From Burkholderia sp. Bp9142 (lineage in GTDB: Bacteria > Pseudomonadota > Gammaproteobacteria > Burkholderiales > Burkholderiaceae), in assembly GCF_003853415.1 (NCBI RefSeq), contig NZ_QTPP01000031.1, positions 1 through 64,000 on the forward strand: DNA of 64,000 nt, written 5' to 3'. Positions 25,235 through 34,042 of this stretch are shown here, one piece after another. The position numbers were made by a program, and so were the translations under genes. Under the pieces are notes generated by a model. It was not told the origin of the DNA. It saw only the letters and a program-made list of their open reading frames with translations, and did not search any database. Each line of letters opens with the position of its first letter. Positions within the stretch are counted from its first letter, which is position 1.

Positions 25235-26347
25235 ATGTCGTATCTACTGCAACTCGGCCTGATCGGCTTCTGCATCGCGCTGCTGCCGCTGTCTTACGTG
25301 TGGGTGAGGGCCGACGACAACAAGTTCCGCAAGCTCGTGTGGATCACCACGTTCCTGACCCTCGACCTGGTGATGTTCGGCGGCTTCACGCGGCTGACCG
25401 ATTCGGGCCTCGGCTGCCCGGACTGGCCCGGCTGCTACGGCACGTCGTCGCCGTTCATCGCGCACGCCGCGATCAAGGCCGCGCACCAGGCGATGCCGAC
25501 CGGCCCCGTCAGCATGACGAAGGCCTGGATCGAGATGATCCACCGCTATTTCGCGATGGCGATCGGCGTGCTGATCATCGCGCAGGTCGTGATCGCATGG
25601 TCCGCGCGGCTGCGCCGCCGCCCGCTGCACGTGTCGCCGTGGTGGCCCACCAGCCTCTTGCTGCTGATCGTCGTGCAGGGCGTGTTCGGCGCGTGGACGG
25701 TCACGATGAAGCTGCAGCCGGTGATCGTCACGACCCACCTGCTGCTCGGCCTCGCGCTGCTCGGCACGCTCGGCTGGCTCGCGGCGCGGCAGACGCCGCT
25801 GCCGTCGCATGACCCGGAGGCCGGCCGCTACCGCGCGGCCGCGCTCGCGGCGCTGGTGCTGCTGGTCGTGCAGATCGCGCTCGGCGGCTGGGTGAGCACC
25901 AACTACGCGGTGCTCGCGTGTACCGATTTCCCGACCTGCAACGGCCAGTGGATCCCGCCGATGAACTTCGGCCAGGGCTTCCATCTGTGGCGCGCGCTCG
26001 GGATGACGAAGGACGGCGACGCGATCACGCAGGACGCGCTGGTCGCGATCCACTGGACCCACCGCACGTTCGCGTTCGTCGTCGTCGCGTACCTGGCGGC
26101 GTTCGCGCTGAAGATGCGCCGCTTCGAGTCGCTGCGGCGGCCCGCGAACGGCGTGCTGGTGGTGGTCCTGCTGCAGTTCCTGACGGGCCTGACCAACATC
26201 GTGCTGCAGTGGCCGCTGCCGGTCGCCGTCGCGCACAACGGCGGCGCCGCGATCCTGCTGCTGCTCGTCGTCATGTTAAACTTTCGCATCCTTTCAAGCC
26301 GCCCCGGCCGTGTCGTGCAGCCCGCGCGCGACGCCGCCCCGGCGTGA
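25235..26347 (+). CDS. ctaA: Heme A synthase (COX15/CtaA)
   Basis: A 370-residue membrane protein of two four-helix halves. FGGFTRLTDSGLGCPDWPGCYG contains the paired cysteines of the first external loop, and IEMIHRYFAM, TTHLLLGL and IHWTHRTFAF carry the heme-ligand histidines. CtaA converts heme O to heme A by oxidising a methyl group. The second loop ACTDFPTCNGQW holds another Cys pair. It is followed closely by ctaB, which makes its substrate. Confidence 0.95.
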   Translation: MSYLLQLGLIGFCIALLPLSYVWVRADDNKFRKLVWITTFLTLDLVMFGGFTRLTDSGLGCPDWPGCYGTSSPFIAHAAIKAAHQAMPTGPVSMTKAWIEMIHRYFAMAIGVLIIAQVVIAWSARLRRRPLHVSPWWPTSLLLLIVVQGVFGAWTVTMKLQPVIVTTHLLLGLALLGTLGWLAARQTPLPSHDPEAGRYRAAALAALVLLVVQIALGGWVSTNYAVLACTDFPTCNGQWIPPMNFGQGFHLWRALGMTKDGDAITQDALVAIHWTHRTFAFVVVAYLAAFALKMRRFESLRRPANGVLVVVLLQFLTGLTNIVLQWPLPVAVAHNGGAAILLLLVVMLNFRILSSRPGRVVQPARDAAPA

Positions 26348-26355
26348 CCGCCCCC

Positions 26356-27258
26356 ATGCAAAGCACCCTTTCCCAATCGCCCGGTAGCCGGTTCTCGCAG
26401 TACATGGCGCTGACGAAGCCGCGTGTCACGCAGCTCGCGGTGTTCTGCGCGGTGATCGGCATGTTTCTCGCGACGCCGGGCATGGTGCCGTGGCATGTGC
26501 TGATCGGCGGCACGGTCGGCATCTGGCTGCTGGCCGGCGCCGCGTTCGCGATCAACTGCCTCGTCGAGCAGAAGGTCGACGCGATGATGCGCCGTACCGC
26601 GTGGCGTCCGTCCGCGCGCGGCGAGATCACGACCCCGCAGATCCTGGTGTTCTCGGCCGTGCTCGGCAGCGTCGGCGCGTGGACGCTCTATACGTTCACG
26701 AACCCGCTGACGATGTGGCTGACGATCGCGACGTTCGTCGGCTACGCGGTGATCTACACGCTGCTGCTCAAGCCGATGACGCCGCAGAACATCGTGATCG
26801 GCGGCGCGTCGGGCGCGATGCCGCCGGCGCTCGGCTGGGCCGCGGTCACCGGCGCGGTGCCCGGCGACGCGTGGATCCTCGTGCTGATCATCTTCGTGTG
26901 GACGCCGCCGCATTTCTGGGTGCTCGCGCTCTATCGCCGCAAGGACTATGAAAACGCGGGCCTGCCGATGCTGCCCGTCACGCACGGCGAGAAGTTCACG
27001 CGGCTGCACATCCTGCTGTACACGGTGATCCTGTTCGCGGTCACGTTGATGCCGTTCATCTCCGGGATGAGCGGCGCCGTCTACCTGACGAGCGCGGTGC
27101 TGCTCGGCGCGGTGTTCCTCGCGTATGCGTGGAAGATCCACCGCGACTATTCCGACGACCTCGCCCGCAAGGCTTTCCGTTACTCGATCGTCTACCTGTC
27201 GCTGCTGTTCGCCGCGCTGCTCGTCGATCACTATGCACGCCCGCTGCTCGGCGTGTAA
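26356..27258 (+). CDS. ctaB: Protoheme IX farnesyltransferase
   Basis: A 300-residue UbiA-family prenyltransferase that adds farnesyl to heme B to make heme O. LTKPRVTQL opens the family domain; NCLVEQKVDAMMRRT is the first Asp-rich region and FVWTPPHFWVLALYRRKDYENAGLPMLP the second. Several membrane segments follow. The ATG at 26356 gives the common N-terminus; a GTG overlapping the ctaA stop (26344) is an alternative. It lies between ctaA and the sco gene. Confidence 0.95.
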   Translation: MQSTLSQSPGSRFSQYMALTKPRVTQLAVFCAVIGMFLATPGMVPWHVLIGGTVGIWLLAGAAFAINCLVEQKVDAMMRRTAWRPSARGEITTPQILVFSAVLGSVGAWTLYTFTNPLTMWLTIATFVGYAVIYTLLLKPMTPQNIVIGGASGAMPPALGWAAVTGAVPGDAWILVLIIFVWTPPHFWVLALYRRKDYENAGLPMLPVTHGEKFTRLHILLYTVILFAVTLMPFISGMSGAVYLTSAVLLGAVFLAYAWKIHRDYSDDLARKAFRYSIVYLSLLFAALLVDHYARPLLGV

Positions 27259-27276
27259 CCGCACGGTTTGAACGCA

Positions 27277-27894
27277 ATGCTCCATTCATGGTTCGGGCGC
27301 CGCGCGCGCCAAGGCTGGATGCTCGCGTGCGCATTCGCGGCAGCCGCGCTGCTCGCCGGCTGCGACAACGCGCCGAAATTCCAGAATCTCGACATCACCG
27401 GCAACACGCAGTTCGGCAGTGAATTCTCGCTGCCCGACACGACCGGCAAGGTGCGCACGCTCGCCGGCTTCAAGGGCAAGGCTGTCGTGATGTTCTTCGG
27501 CTATACGCACTGTCCGGACGTCTGTCCGACGACGATGGCCGAATTGTCCGAGGCGCTGAAGCAGCTCGGCCCCGATGCCGCGAAGCGCGTGCAGGTGCTG
27601 TTCGTCACCATCGATCCGGAGCGCGACACGCCCGCGCTGCTCGGCCAGTACGTGCCCGCGTTCGATCCGTCGTTCATCGGCCTGCGGCCGGCCGACGAAG
27701 CGCAGCTCAAGAAGGTCACGAAGGATTTCCGCGTGTACTACGCGAAGGTGCCCGGCAAGACACCCGGCAGCTACACGATGGATCACACGGCCGCGAGCTA
27801 CGTGTTCGATCGCGACGGCAAGCTGCGCCTGTTCGTGCGCGACGGCCAGGGCCCCGGCCCGTGGGTGCACGACCTGAAGCTGCTGGTCGACTGA
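27277..27894 (+). CDS. SCO family copper chaperone (lipoprotein)
   Basis: A 205-residue Sco1/SenC protein. A lipobox LLAGC places Cys29 as the lipid-modified residue. The thioredoxin-fold domain has the copper motif THCPDVCP (Cys79, Cys83) and the third ligand His170 (YTMDHTAAS). It delivers copper to the CuA site of subunit II. It ends the oxidase assembly group, and a second, diverged Sco-like protein is encoded earlier in the same unit. An in-frame TTG 9 bases upstream is a less likely start. Confidence 0.93.
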   Translation: MLHSWFGRRARQGWMLACAFAAAALLAGCDNAPKFQNLDITGNTQFGSEFSLPDTTGKVRTLAGFKGKAVVMFFGYTHCPDVCPTTMAELSEALKQLGPDAAKRVQVLFVTIDPERDTPALLGQYVPAFDPSFIGLRPADEAQLKKVTKDFRVYYAKVPGKTPGSYTMDHTAASYVFDRDGKLRLFVRDGQGPGPWVHDLKLLVD

Positions 27895-27938
27895 GCGGCG
27901 CGCGCCGCATGATCGCACGGGCGCTCGCCCGGCGAAAC

Positions 27939-27966
27939 GCGTGACGGCCGCGACGCGCCGTCACGC
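27939..27966. terminator. Hairpin terminator after sco
   Basis: GCGTGACGG (27939-27947) pairs with CCGTCACGC (27958-27966); the loop is 10 bases and a pyrimidine-rich tract with short T groups follows on the plus strand. It lies between convergent sco and yciI genes. Confidence 0.6.
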
Positions 27967-28047
27967 ATGCTTCCTTCTTTCCCTCGATTTGCAATCGCCG
28001 CCTCGCGGGGCGGCGTGCTTGCGCGCGTGCATTCGCGCCCGAGCGCG

Positions 28048-28338
28048 TTACGGCAGCGCCGGCACGTTGAAGCCCTGCGCGGCACGCGTGATCTTGAATT
28101 CGGTCACCCGATACGTCGCGAGCCCTTCGGTAACGAACGGATCGGTCCCGAGGATCGCGTCCAGTTCGCCGCGGTCGATGCGGGCCGCGAGGATCACGCC
28201 GCCTTCGCGCGGCACCTTCGGCCCCGCCGCGATGAAGATGCCGCGCTCGAACAGCGGCTGCAGAAACGCACGGTGGCGTTCGAGCGCATCGTCGATGCGC
28301 TCGAGCGACGCGTTGTAGTGGATGTCGATGACGTACAT
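28048..28338 (-). CDS. YciI family protein
   Basis: A 96-residue protein of the YciI-like ferredoxin-fold family. The conserved His of ERHRAFLQPLFERGIF and the GTDPFVTEGLA block with its Asp fit the putative active site of this family. No reaction is established. It stands alone between the cox locus and a chemoreceptor gene. Confidence 0.8.
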   Translation of the reverse strand: MYVIDIHYNASLERIDDALERHRAFLQPLFERGIFIAAGPKVPREGGVILAARIDRGELDAILGTDPFVTEGLATYRVTEFKITRAAQGFNVPALP

Positions 28339-28547
28339 GGATGGCCCCGGAATGTCGCCGGCGCGTCGTGCGCCGGCCAGCCGGACTTTGTAGCACAGCC
28401 GTCGCTGCGTGTCGTGCCGGCCGTCGTGCGGCGCACGCGTGTATTCAAGATGTAAGTCCCGCTGCCGTAAATACGGAGGCAACCGTTTGCGCGCGACCGG
28501 CCGTTCGCGCGCATCGCGGGCATCGACTTCGACAACGAGGCACGCAG

Positions 28548-30116
28548 ATGAGCAGAATGAGTTTGAACCGCAAGCTGTGGCTCGCGCTTGCGCTGGTATG
28601 GATCGGTCTGCTCGGCGTCGGCGCGTGGAGCGCGTACGAGACGCGCACGACGATGCTCGCCGAACGCAAGGAAGGCATCGCCAACCTGGTCGACTCGGCG
28701 GCCGGCATCGTCAAGGCCTATCACGCGCTCGCGCAGAGCGGTGCGCTGCCCGAGGCCGACGCGAAGCGCGATGCGCTCGCGAGCCTGGCCGCGATGCGCT
28801 ACGGCGAGTCGGGCTACGTGTTCGTGATGGATTCGAAACCCGTCGTGCTGATGCACCCGACGCTGCCGAAGCTCGTCGGCACGCAGGTCGGCGATTATCT
28901 CGATCCGGACGGCAAGCCGCTGTTCGTCACGATCCTGAACGCCGCGAAGGCGACCGGCAGCGGTTTCGCCGAGTATCGCGGGCGGCTGCCGCACAGCGAG
29001 ACCGCGGTGCCGAAGATCAGCTACGTCACGCGCTTCGCGCCGTGGGACTGGAACATCTCGAGCGGCGTGTTCCTGAAGGACATCGATACCGTTTACTACC
29101 GGACGCTGTTCGGCCACCTCGCGGTCGTGTTCGTGATCGGCTTCGTGATCAGCGCGGCGATGCTCGTGATCATCCGCAACGTGCGCGGCAGCCTCGGCGG
29201 CGAGCCGGACGAAGCGGCCGCGCTGGCGACCCGCATCGCGCAGGGCGACCTGTCGCGGCCGGTGCCGGTGCGCGCGGGCGACAGCACGAGCATGATGGCG
29301 GCGATGCGCGACATGCAGGCGCGCCTGCAGGCGACGATTGGCGGGATCCGCCAGTCGGCCGAGTCGATCGCGTCGGCGAGCCGCGAGATCGCGTCCGGCA
29401 ACGACGACCTGTCGCAGCGCACCGAGGAGCAGGCCGCGTCGCTCGAGGAGACGGCCGCGAGCATGGAGCAACTGACCGCGACGGTGAAGCAGAACGCCGA
29501 CAACGCGCGGCAGGCGAGCGGGCTCGCGAACAACGCATCGGAGATCGCGCGCGCGGGCAACGACGTCGTGAGCCGTGTGATCGGCACGATGGGCGAGATC
29601 GACGACAGCTCGCGCAGGATCGCCGACATCATCGGCGTGATCGAGGGCATCGCGTTCCAGACCAACATCCTCGCGCTGAACGCGGCGGTCGAGGCCGCGC
29701 GCGCCGGCGAGCAGGGGCGCGGCTTCGCGGTGGTCGCGGGCGAGGTGCGTTCGCTCGCGCAGCGCAGCGCGACGGCCGCGAAGGAGATCCGCGAGCTGAT
29801 CGTCGATTCGGTCGAGCGCGTGCGCAACGGCTCGACGCTGGTCGGCCAGGCCGGCACGACGATGGGCGAGATCCTGCAGGCGGTCTCGCGCGTGACCGAC
29901 ATCATGGGCGAGATCGCGGCCGCGTCCGAGGAGCAGGCGAGCGGCATCACGCAGGTCGGTCGCGCGGTCACGCAGATGGACCAGGTCACGCAGCAGAACG
30001 CGGCGCTCGTCGAGGAGGCGGCTGCGGCCGCGGCGTCGCTCCAGGAGCAGTCCGGGCGGCTGCGCGACGCGGTCGGCGCGTTCCGGGTCGGCGATGCCGG
30101 CGGGCGTGCGCGTTGA
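28548..30116 (+). CDS. Methyl-accepting chemotaxis protein with periplasmic Cache domain
   Basis: A 522-residue receptor. Membrane segment 1 is at about residues 10-29; a single Cache-type ligand domain follows (about 35-180, with YGESGYVFVMD and APWDWNISSGVF). Membrane segment 2 (about 187-208) leads to HAMP and a long signalling helix pair whose tip EGIAFQTNILALNAAVEAARAGE is highly conserved. The C-terminus ends GDAGGRAR and lacks the CheR/CheB-tethering pentapeptide. The ligand is unknown. No other chemotaxis gene is near. Confidence 0.88.
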   Translation: MSRMSLNRKLWLALALVWIGLLGVGAWSAYETRTTMLAERKEGIANLVDSAAGIVKAYHALAQSGALPEADAKRDALASLAAMRYGESGYVFVMDSKPVVLMHPTLPKLVGTQVGDYLDPDGKPLFVTILNAAKATGSGFAEYRGRLPHSETAVPKISYVTRFAPWDWNISSGVFLKDIDTVYYRTLFGHLAVVFVIGFVISAAMLVIIRNVRGSLGGEPDEAAALATRIAQGDLSRPVPVRAGDSTSMMAAMRDMQARLQATIGGIRQSAESIASASREIASGNDDLSQRTEEQAASLEETAASMEQLTATVKQNADNARQASGLANNASEIARAGNDVVSRVIGTMGEIDDSSRRIADIIGVIEGIAFQTNILALNAAVEAARAGEQGRGFAVVAGEVRSLAQRSATAAKEIRELIVDSVERVRNGSTLVGQAGTTMGEILQAVSRVTDIMGEIAAASEEQASGITQVGRAVTQMDQVTQQNAALVEEAAAAAASLQEQSGRLRDAVGAFRVGDAGGRAR

Positions 30117-30291
30117 ACGCAACTAACGGCCAGACCGCGCATCGTCCGCCGGGCACCGCTGCGGTGCATACCCATATGAGCGGGATGTATTTCACTTCCG
30201 GCCGATCCTGTGACACCATTTGCCCCTTCCTGCGAGTCCGGGCATACCCGTATCGCGCCCCATTTTCAGTTAGCAAGAAAGCGAGAAACAG

Positions 30292-31107
30292 ATGAAGCGT
30301 CGCAGTCTCCTGAAGGTATTTTCCGTGCTGGCCACCGGTGCCGCGCTGACGCTGTCGGCCGGCGCGCACGCCGAGGACAAGGTCATCAAGGTCGGCACGG
30401 TGGCCGGCCCGGATTCGGAAGTGTGGCAGGTCGTGCAGAAGGTCGCGAAGGAGAAGGAAGGCCTGAACGTGAAGGTCATCGAGTTCAACGACTACGTGCA
30501 GCCGAACGCGGCGCTCGATTCGGGCGACCTCGACGCGAACAGCTTCCAGCACCAGCCCTACCTCGACAGCCAGGTGAAGCAGCGCGGCTACAAGATCGTC
30601 AGCGCGGGCCTGACCTACATCTCGCCGATCGGCGTGTACTCGAAGAAGTTCAAGTCGCTGAAGGACCTGCCGCAAGGCGCGAAGCTCGCGGTGCCGAACG
30701 ATCCGTCGAACGAGAACCGCGCGCTGCTGCTGCTGCAGACGCAAGGCGTGATCAAGCTGAAGGCCGGCGCCGGCACGGGCGGCAACAACGCGACGGTGCT
30801 CGACATCGCCGAGAACCCGAAGAAGCTGAAGATCTCCGAGCTCGACGCCGCGCAGCTGCCGCGCGTGCTGTCGGACGTCGACGCCGCGGTGATCAACACG
30901 AACTATGCGCTCGCGGCGAACCTGCAGCCGACCAAGGACGCGATCGCGCTCGAGTCGCTGACGAGCCCTTATGCGAACCTGATCGCCGTGCGCGCGAAGG
31001 ACAAGGACCAGCCGTGGGTGAAGAAGCTGGTCAAGGCGTACCAGTCGCCGGAAGTGCGGGAATTCATCAAGAAGCAGTTCAAGGGCTCGATGGTCGCGTC
31101 GTTCTGA
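30292..31107 (+). CDS. MetQ/NlpA family substrate-binding protein
   Basis: A 271-residue ABC-transporter binding protein. The signal peptide (residues 1-27, ending AHA) has no lipobox Cys, so the product should be free in the periplasm rather than a lipoprotein like E. coli MetQ. The mature part has KVGTVAGPDSEVWQVV and the family blocks NSFQHQPYLD and LPQGAKLAVPNDPSNENRALLLL. Methionine is the usual ligand. No ATPase (MetN) or permease (MetI) gene is next to it, so it is an orphan and its partner must be elsewhere. A terminator follows. Confidence 0.85.
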   Translation: MKRRSLLKVFSVLATGAALTLSAGAHAEDKVIKVGTVAGPDSEVWQVVQKVAKEKEGLNVKVIEFNDYVQPNAALDSGDLDANSFQHQPYLDSQVKQRGYKIVSAGLTYISPIGVYSKKFKSLKDLPQGAKLAVPNDPSNENRALLLLQTQGVIKLKAGAGTGGNNATVLDIAENPKKLKISELDAAQLPRVLSDVDAAVINTNYALAANLQPTKDAIALESLTSPYANLIAVRAKDKDQPWVKKLVKAYQSPEVREFIKKQFKGSMVASF

Positions 31108-31137
31108 ACGCCGCACACCGGTCGGACCGCTGAAACG

Positions 31138-31166
31138 AAAGGCCTGCACATCGCAGGCCTTTTTTC
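31138..31166 (+). terminator. Rho-independent terminator after the MetQ-like gene
   Basis: AAAGGCCTGC (31138-31147) pairs with GCAGGCCTTT (31153-31162) around ACATC; seven T run from 31160. Confidence 0.92.
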
Positions 31167-31208
31167 ATTGGTGCGCGGGCAGGCGACTGCCCGGCGTTCA
31201 GCGCCGCC

Positions 31209-31517
31209 TCACATCTCGCCGCGCCGCGAGCAGATCGACATGATCTGCTGGATCGCATAGTTGTCGCGCACGCCCGGCAACGACTGCACCACGCACTCGT
31301 GGAAGCGCCGCTCGCGCGGCAGCAGCATCGCGTTGTTGCGGTACAGCGCATCGCAGGAGCGCTGGATCAGCTGGGCCGCCGCGCCGTTGCGGCTCTCGCG
31401 CAGCGCGCCCAGCATGCACTCGTCGTACTGCGCGTAGTCGTCGGTCAGCGCGAATGCCGCGCCCGGCAGCGCCAGCGCGACGGCGGCGCACGCGATCGCA
31501 CGGATCCCCCGTTTCAT
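31209..31517 (-). CDS. Small secreted protein with four cysteines
   Basis: A 102-residue protein with a signal peptide (residues 1-24, basic start then Ala-rich core ending AFA). The mature part is small and helical, with four cysteines spaced regularly (DECML, RSCDA, HECVV, SICSR), which suggests two disulfides in the periplasm. It resembles the short four-cysteine proteins of VF_A0006 type, though I cannot confirm membership. It is divergent from the imuA operon. No function is known. Confidence 0.65.
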   Translation of the reverse strand: MKRGIRAIACAAVALALPGAAFALTDDYAQYDECMLGALRESRNGAAAQLIQRSCDALYRNNAMLLPRERRFHECVVQSLPGVRDNYAIQQIMSICSRRGEM

Positions 31518-31876
31518 GTGCCCTCCGATGGCGTGGATTGGGTCGGCGGACAGCATAACGTAAAGCGGCAAGTGCGGCTGACGCGTTGTGCCGATGACGG
31601 CGCGGACCGCCGCCGGCCGGGCTTCGCGCGCGTTTCGCGACGGCGCGGGGCGGGGTGCCGCATCCCGCCGGTTCGCATGCGGGTTTGCGTGCGGCTCCGG
31701 CCGGGTGAGCCGGACGATCCGGGCCGGATGGTTGCAGAGCGCGTTCGGACGACACAATCCGGCCACGCTTGAACCGGTGCGGCGTAACATGACGGCCGCG
31801 CCGGCTTTCCCGTCGGTTTTCCTCTGACGAAAACCGGTTTCGCACCGGTGCTGTGCGACGCGAGCGCATTGCCATA

Positions 31877-31896
31877 TACTGTATATCCATACAGTT
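31877..31896. promoter_or_regulatory. LexA (SOS) box of imuA-imuB-dnaE2
   Basis: TACTGTATATCCATACAGTT contains CTGT-N8-ACAG, close to the LexA consensus with only the inner bases differing. It lies 12 bases before the imuA start, so LexA bound here would block transcription and ribosome loading. The 391-base gap to the four-cysteine gene holds no other element I could name. Confidence 0.9.
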
Positions 31897-31908
31897 GTGG
31901 GTGGCGTC

Positions 31909-32616
31909 ATGCTCGCATCCTCCATTTCTCCCGAATCCCTTCATCCGTCGCTGTGGCGCGGCTCGCAGCTCGCGCGCGGCGGTCCGCGCACGATCGATAC
32001 CGGCTTCGCATCGCTGTCCGCCGAGTTGCCGGGTGGCGGCTGGCCGGTCGGCGGGCTCGTCGAACTGCTGGCCGCGCAGCCGGGCTGCGGCGAGATGCGG
32101 CTGCTCGCGCCCGCGCTCGCGCGCACCGTCAGCGCCCGGCGCCCGCTCGCGCTCGTCGCGCCGCCGCAAGCGCCGCATGCGACCGCGCTCGCCAGTCTCG
32201 GCGTGCCGGCCGACGCGCTGCTGTGGCTGCGCGCCGGCAGCCGCACGGATGCGCTGTGGGCCGCCGAGCAGGCGCTCAAGACCGGCTGCTGCGGCGCGCT
32301 GCTGCTCTGGCAGGACGCGCGGCCCGATGCGCTGCGGCGCCTGCATCTCGCGGCCGCGCGCACCGGCGACACGCTGTTCGTGATGCTGCGCCCGCTGTCG
32401 GCCGTGCGGCAGCCGTCGCCGGCCGTGCTGCGCGTCGCGCTGCATCCGGTGCCGGGCGGCGTGTCGCTCGACATCGTCAAGCGTCGCGGGCCCGCGCGCA
32501 GCGAGCCGCTCGCGCTCGATTTGCCGTCGCCCATCGTGGAGAGCCGCTATGCGCGTCTTGCTCGGCATCCATCTGCCGCGCCTGCCGCTCGACGTGTGCG
32601 CCCCGCCGCCGTCTGA
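31909..32616 (+). CDS. imuA: Translesion synthesis-associated protein ImuA
   Basis: A 235-residue RecA/SulA-like protein. The region GGGWPVGGLVELLAAQPGCGEMRLL resembles the RecA core but the Walker A loop is degenerate, as in other ImuA proteins. ImuA works with ImuB and DnaE2 in mutagenic bypass of DNA damage. The start at 31909 lies just after the LexA box. Its last 68 bases overlap imuB, so the two are coupled. Confidence 0.88.
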   Translation: MLASSISPESLHPSLWRGSQLARGGPRTIDTGFASLSAELPGGGWPVGGLVELLAAQPGCGEMRLLAPALARTVSARRPLALVAPPQAPHATALASLGVPADALLWLRAGSRTDALWAAEQALKTGCCGALLLWQDARPDALRRLHLAAARTGDTLFVMLRPLSAVRQPSPAVLRVALHPVPGGVSLDIVKRRGPARSEPLALDLPSPIVESRYARLARHPSAAPAARRVRPAAV

Positions 32617-34036
32617 TGCGCAGGCCGGTGCGACCGGCTACGCGGTGCTCGAGCAGGGTGTCGTGCTGATCGCCGACGCGGCCGCGCGCCGGCAGGGCGT
32701 GCGCGCGGGCATGAAGCGCGGCGGCGTGCTCACGCTCGCACCCGGCACGCGGCTCGTCGAACGCGATCCCGCCCGCGAGGCCGATGCGTTGCGCGCGGTC
32801 GCGCTCGCGTTGCTGCGCTTCTCGCCGTGCGTCGCGCTCGACGACGAAGCGACGCTGATCGTCGACGTCGGCCCGAGCCTGCGCCTGTTCGGCGGCCTAC
32901 CGTCGCTGTGCCGCCAGGTGCGCGCGACGCTCGCGGCGCTCGGCTATGCGGCGCGCCTGTCCGCCGCGCCGACCGGGCGCGGCGCGTGGCTGCTCGCGCG
33001 CGTGTCGGCCCGTGCGCGCATCCGGCGCCGCATCGCCGGGCAGGCGTCGCTCGTTCGTGCGCTCGACAGGCTGCCGTGCGTGCTGCTGCCCGATGCGCGT
33101 CCGTATGCGGGCTGGTTCGACGGGCTCGGTTGCCGCACGCTCGCCGATCTGCGCGGCTTGCCGCGTGCCGGGTTGCAGCGTCGTTGCGGCCCCGCGCTGC
33201 TGGCTTCGCTCGATCGGGCGTATGGCGATGCGGTCGAGCCGCTTGCGTGGATGGCGGTGCCGCCCGTGTTCGACGTGCGGCTCGAATTGCCGGAGCGCGT
33301 CGAATACGCGGAAGCCGTGCTGTTCGCCGCGCGGCGGCTCGTCGTGCAGCTCTGCGGCTGGCTGGCCGCGCGGCAGCTGTCGCTGGCCGCGATGACGTTC
33401 GATCTCGAGCACGAGCGCGGCCGCCAGGCCGTGCTGCCGACGCCGCTTGAGCTCGCGTTTGCGGCACCCGTGCGTGACGAGGCGCATTTCATGCGGCTGC
33501 TCGGCGAGCGGCTCGCGCGCGTCGAGTTGCCGGCCGCGGTGATTGCCGTGCGGCTGAAGGCCACGCGCGTCGAATCGGTCGCGCCGCCGGCCGACGATCT
33601 TTTCCCCGAGCCGGGCGGCACGAAAGAGACGCGCGAGCGGCTGTTCGAGCTGCTGGTCGCGCGGCTCGGCGCGGAGAACGTGCTGCGCGCGGCGCCCGTC
33701 GCCGATCACCGGCCCGAAGCCGCGAACCGCTGGCTGCCGCTCGATGCGCAGGCGGGCAAGCCGGCCGGCGGGTTGCCGGCCGCGCCGCCGAGGCCTGCGT
33801 GGTTGCTGGCGGAGCCGCTGCCGTTGTTGATGCGCGGGGAGCGGCCGGTATTTCATACGCCGCTCAGGATGATGTCGTCAGTGGAACGGATCGAGGCCGG
33901 GTGGTTCGATGGCCAGCTCGCTGCACGCGATTACTGCGTCGCGCAGGACGAGGCCGGTGCGTGCTACTGGGTGTTCAGGGCGCGGGCGAGGAGCGAGTCC
34001 GAGCCGCACTGGTTCCTGCACGGCCTGTTCGGGTGA
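32549..34036 (+). CDS. imuB: ImuB, Y-family polymerase-like protein
   Basis: A 495-residue protein of Y-family DNA polymerase fold that lacks the family's catalytic acidic pair, as ImuB proteins do (LLGIHLPRLPLDV in place of the catalytic Asp motif). The thumb and little-finger regions follow, with a helix-hairpin-helix-like piece GLGCRTLADLRGLPRAGLQ. ImuB links the beta clamp, ImuA and DnaE2. It starts inside imuA and ends 6 bases before dnaE2. Confidence 0.92.
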   Translation: MRVLLGIHLPRLPLDVCAPPPSDAQAGATGYAVLEQGVVLIADAAARRQGVRAGMKRGGVLTLAPGTRLVERDPAREADALRAVALALLRFSPCVALDDEATLIVDVGPSLRLFGGLPSLCRQVRATLAALGYAARLSAAPTGRGAWLLARVSARARIRRRIAGQASLVRALDRLPCVLLPDARPYAGWFDGLGCRTLADLRGLPRAGLQRRCGPALLASLDRAYGDAVEPLAWMAVPPVFDVRLELPERVEYAEAVLFAARRLVVQLCGWLAARQLSLAAMTFDLEHERGRQAVLPTPLELAFAAPVRDEAHFMRLLGERLARVELPAAVIAVRLKATRVESVAPPADDLFPEPGGTKETRERLFELLVARLGAENVLRAAPVADHRPEAANRWLPLDAQAGKPAGGLPAAPPRPAWLLAEPLPLLMRGERPVFHTPLRMMSSVERIEAGWFDGQLAARDYCVAQDEAGACYWVFRARARSESEPHWFLHGLFG

Positions 34037-34042
34037 ACGGTC

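Noticed and set aside
30117..30291. Leader of the MetQ-like gene considered for a SAM riboswitch
   Set aside because: No set of paired stems or conserved core bases of any SAM riboswitch class could be found by eye.
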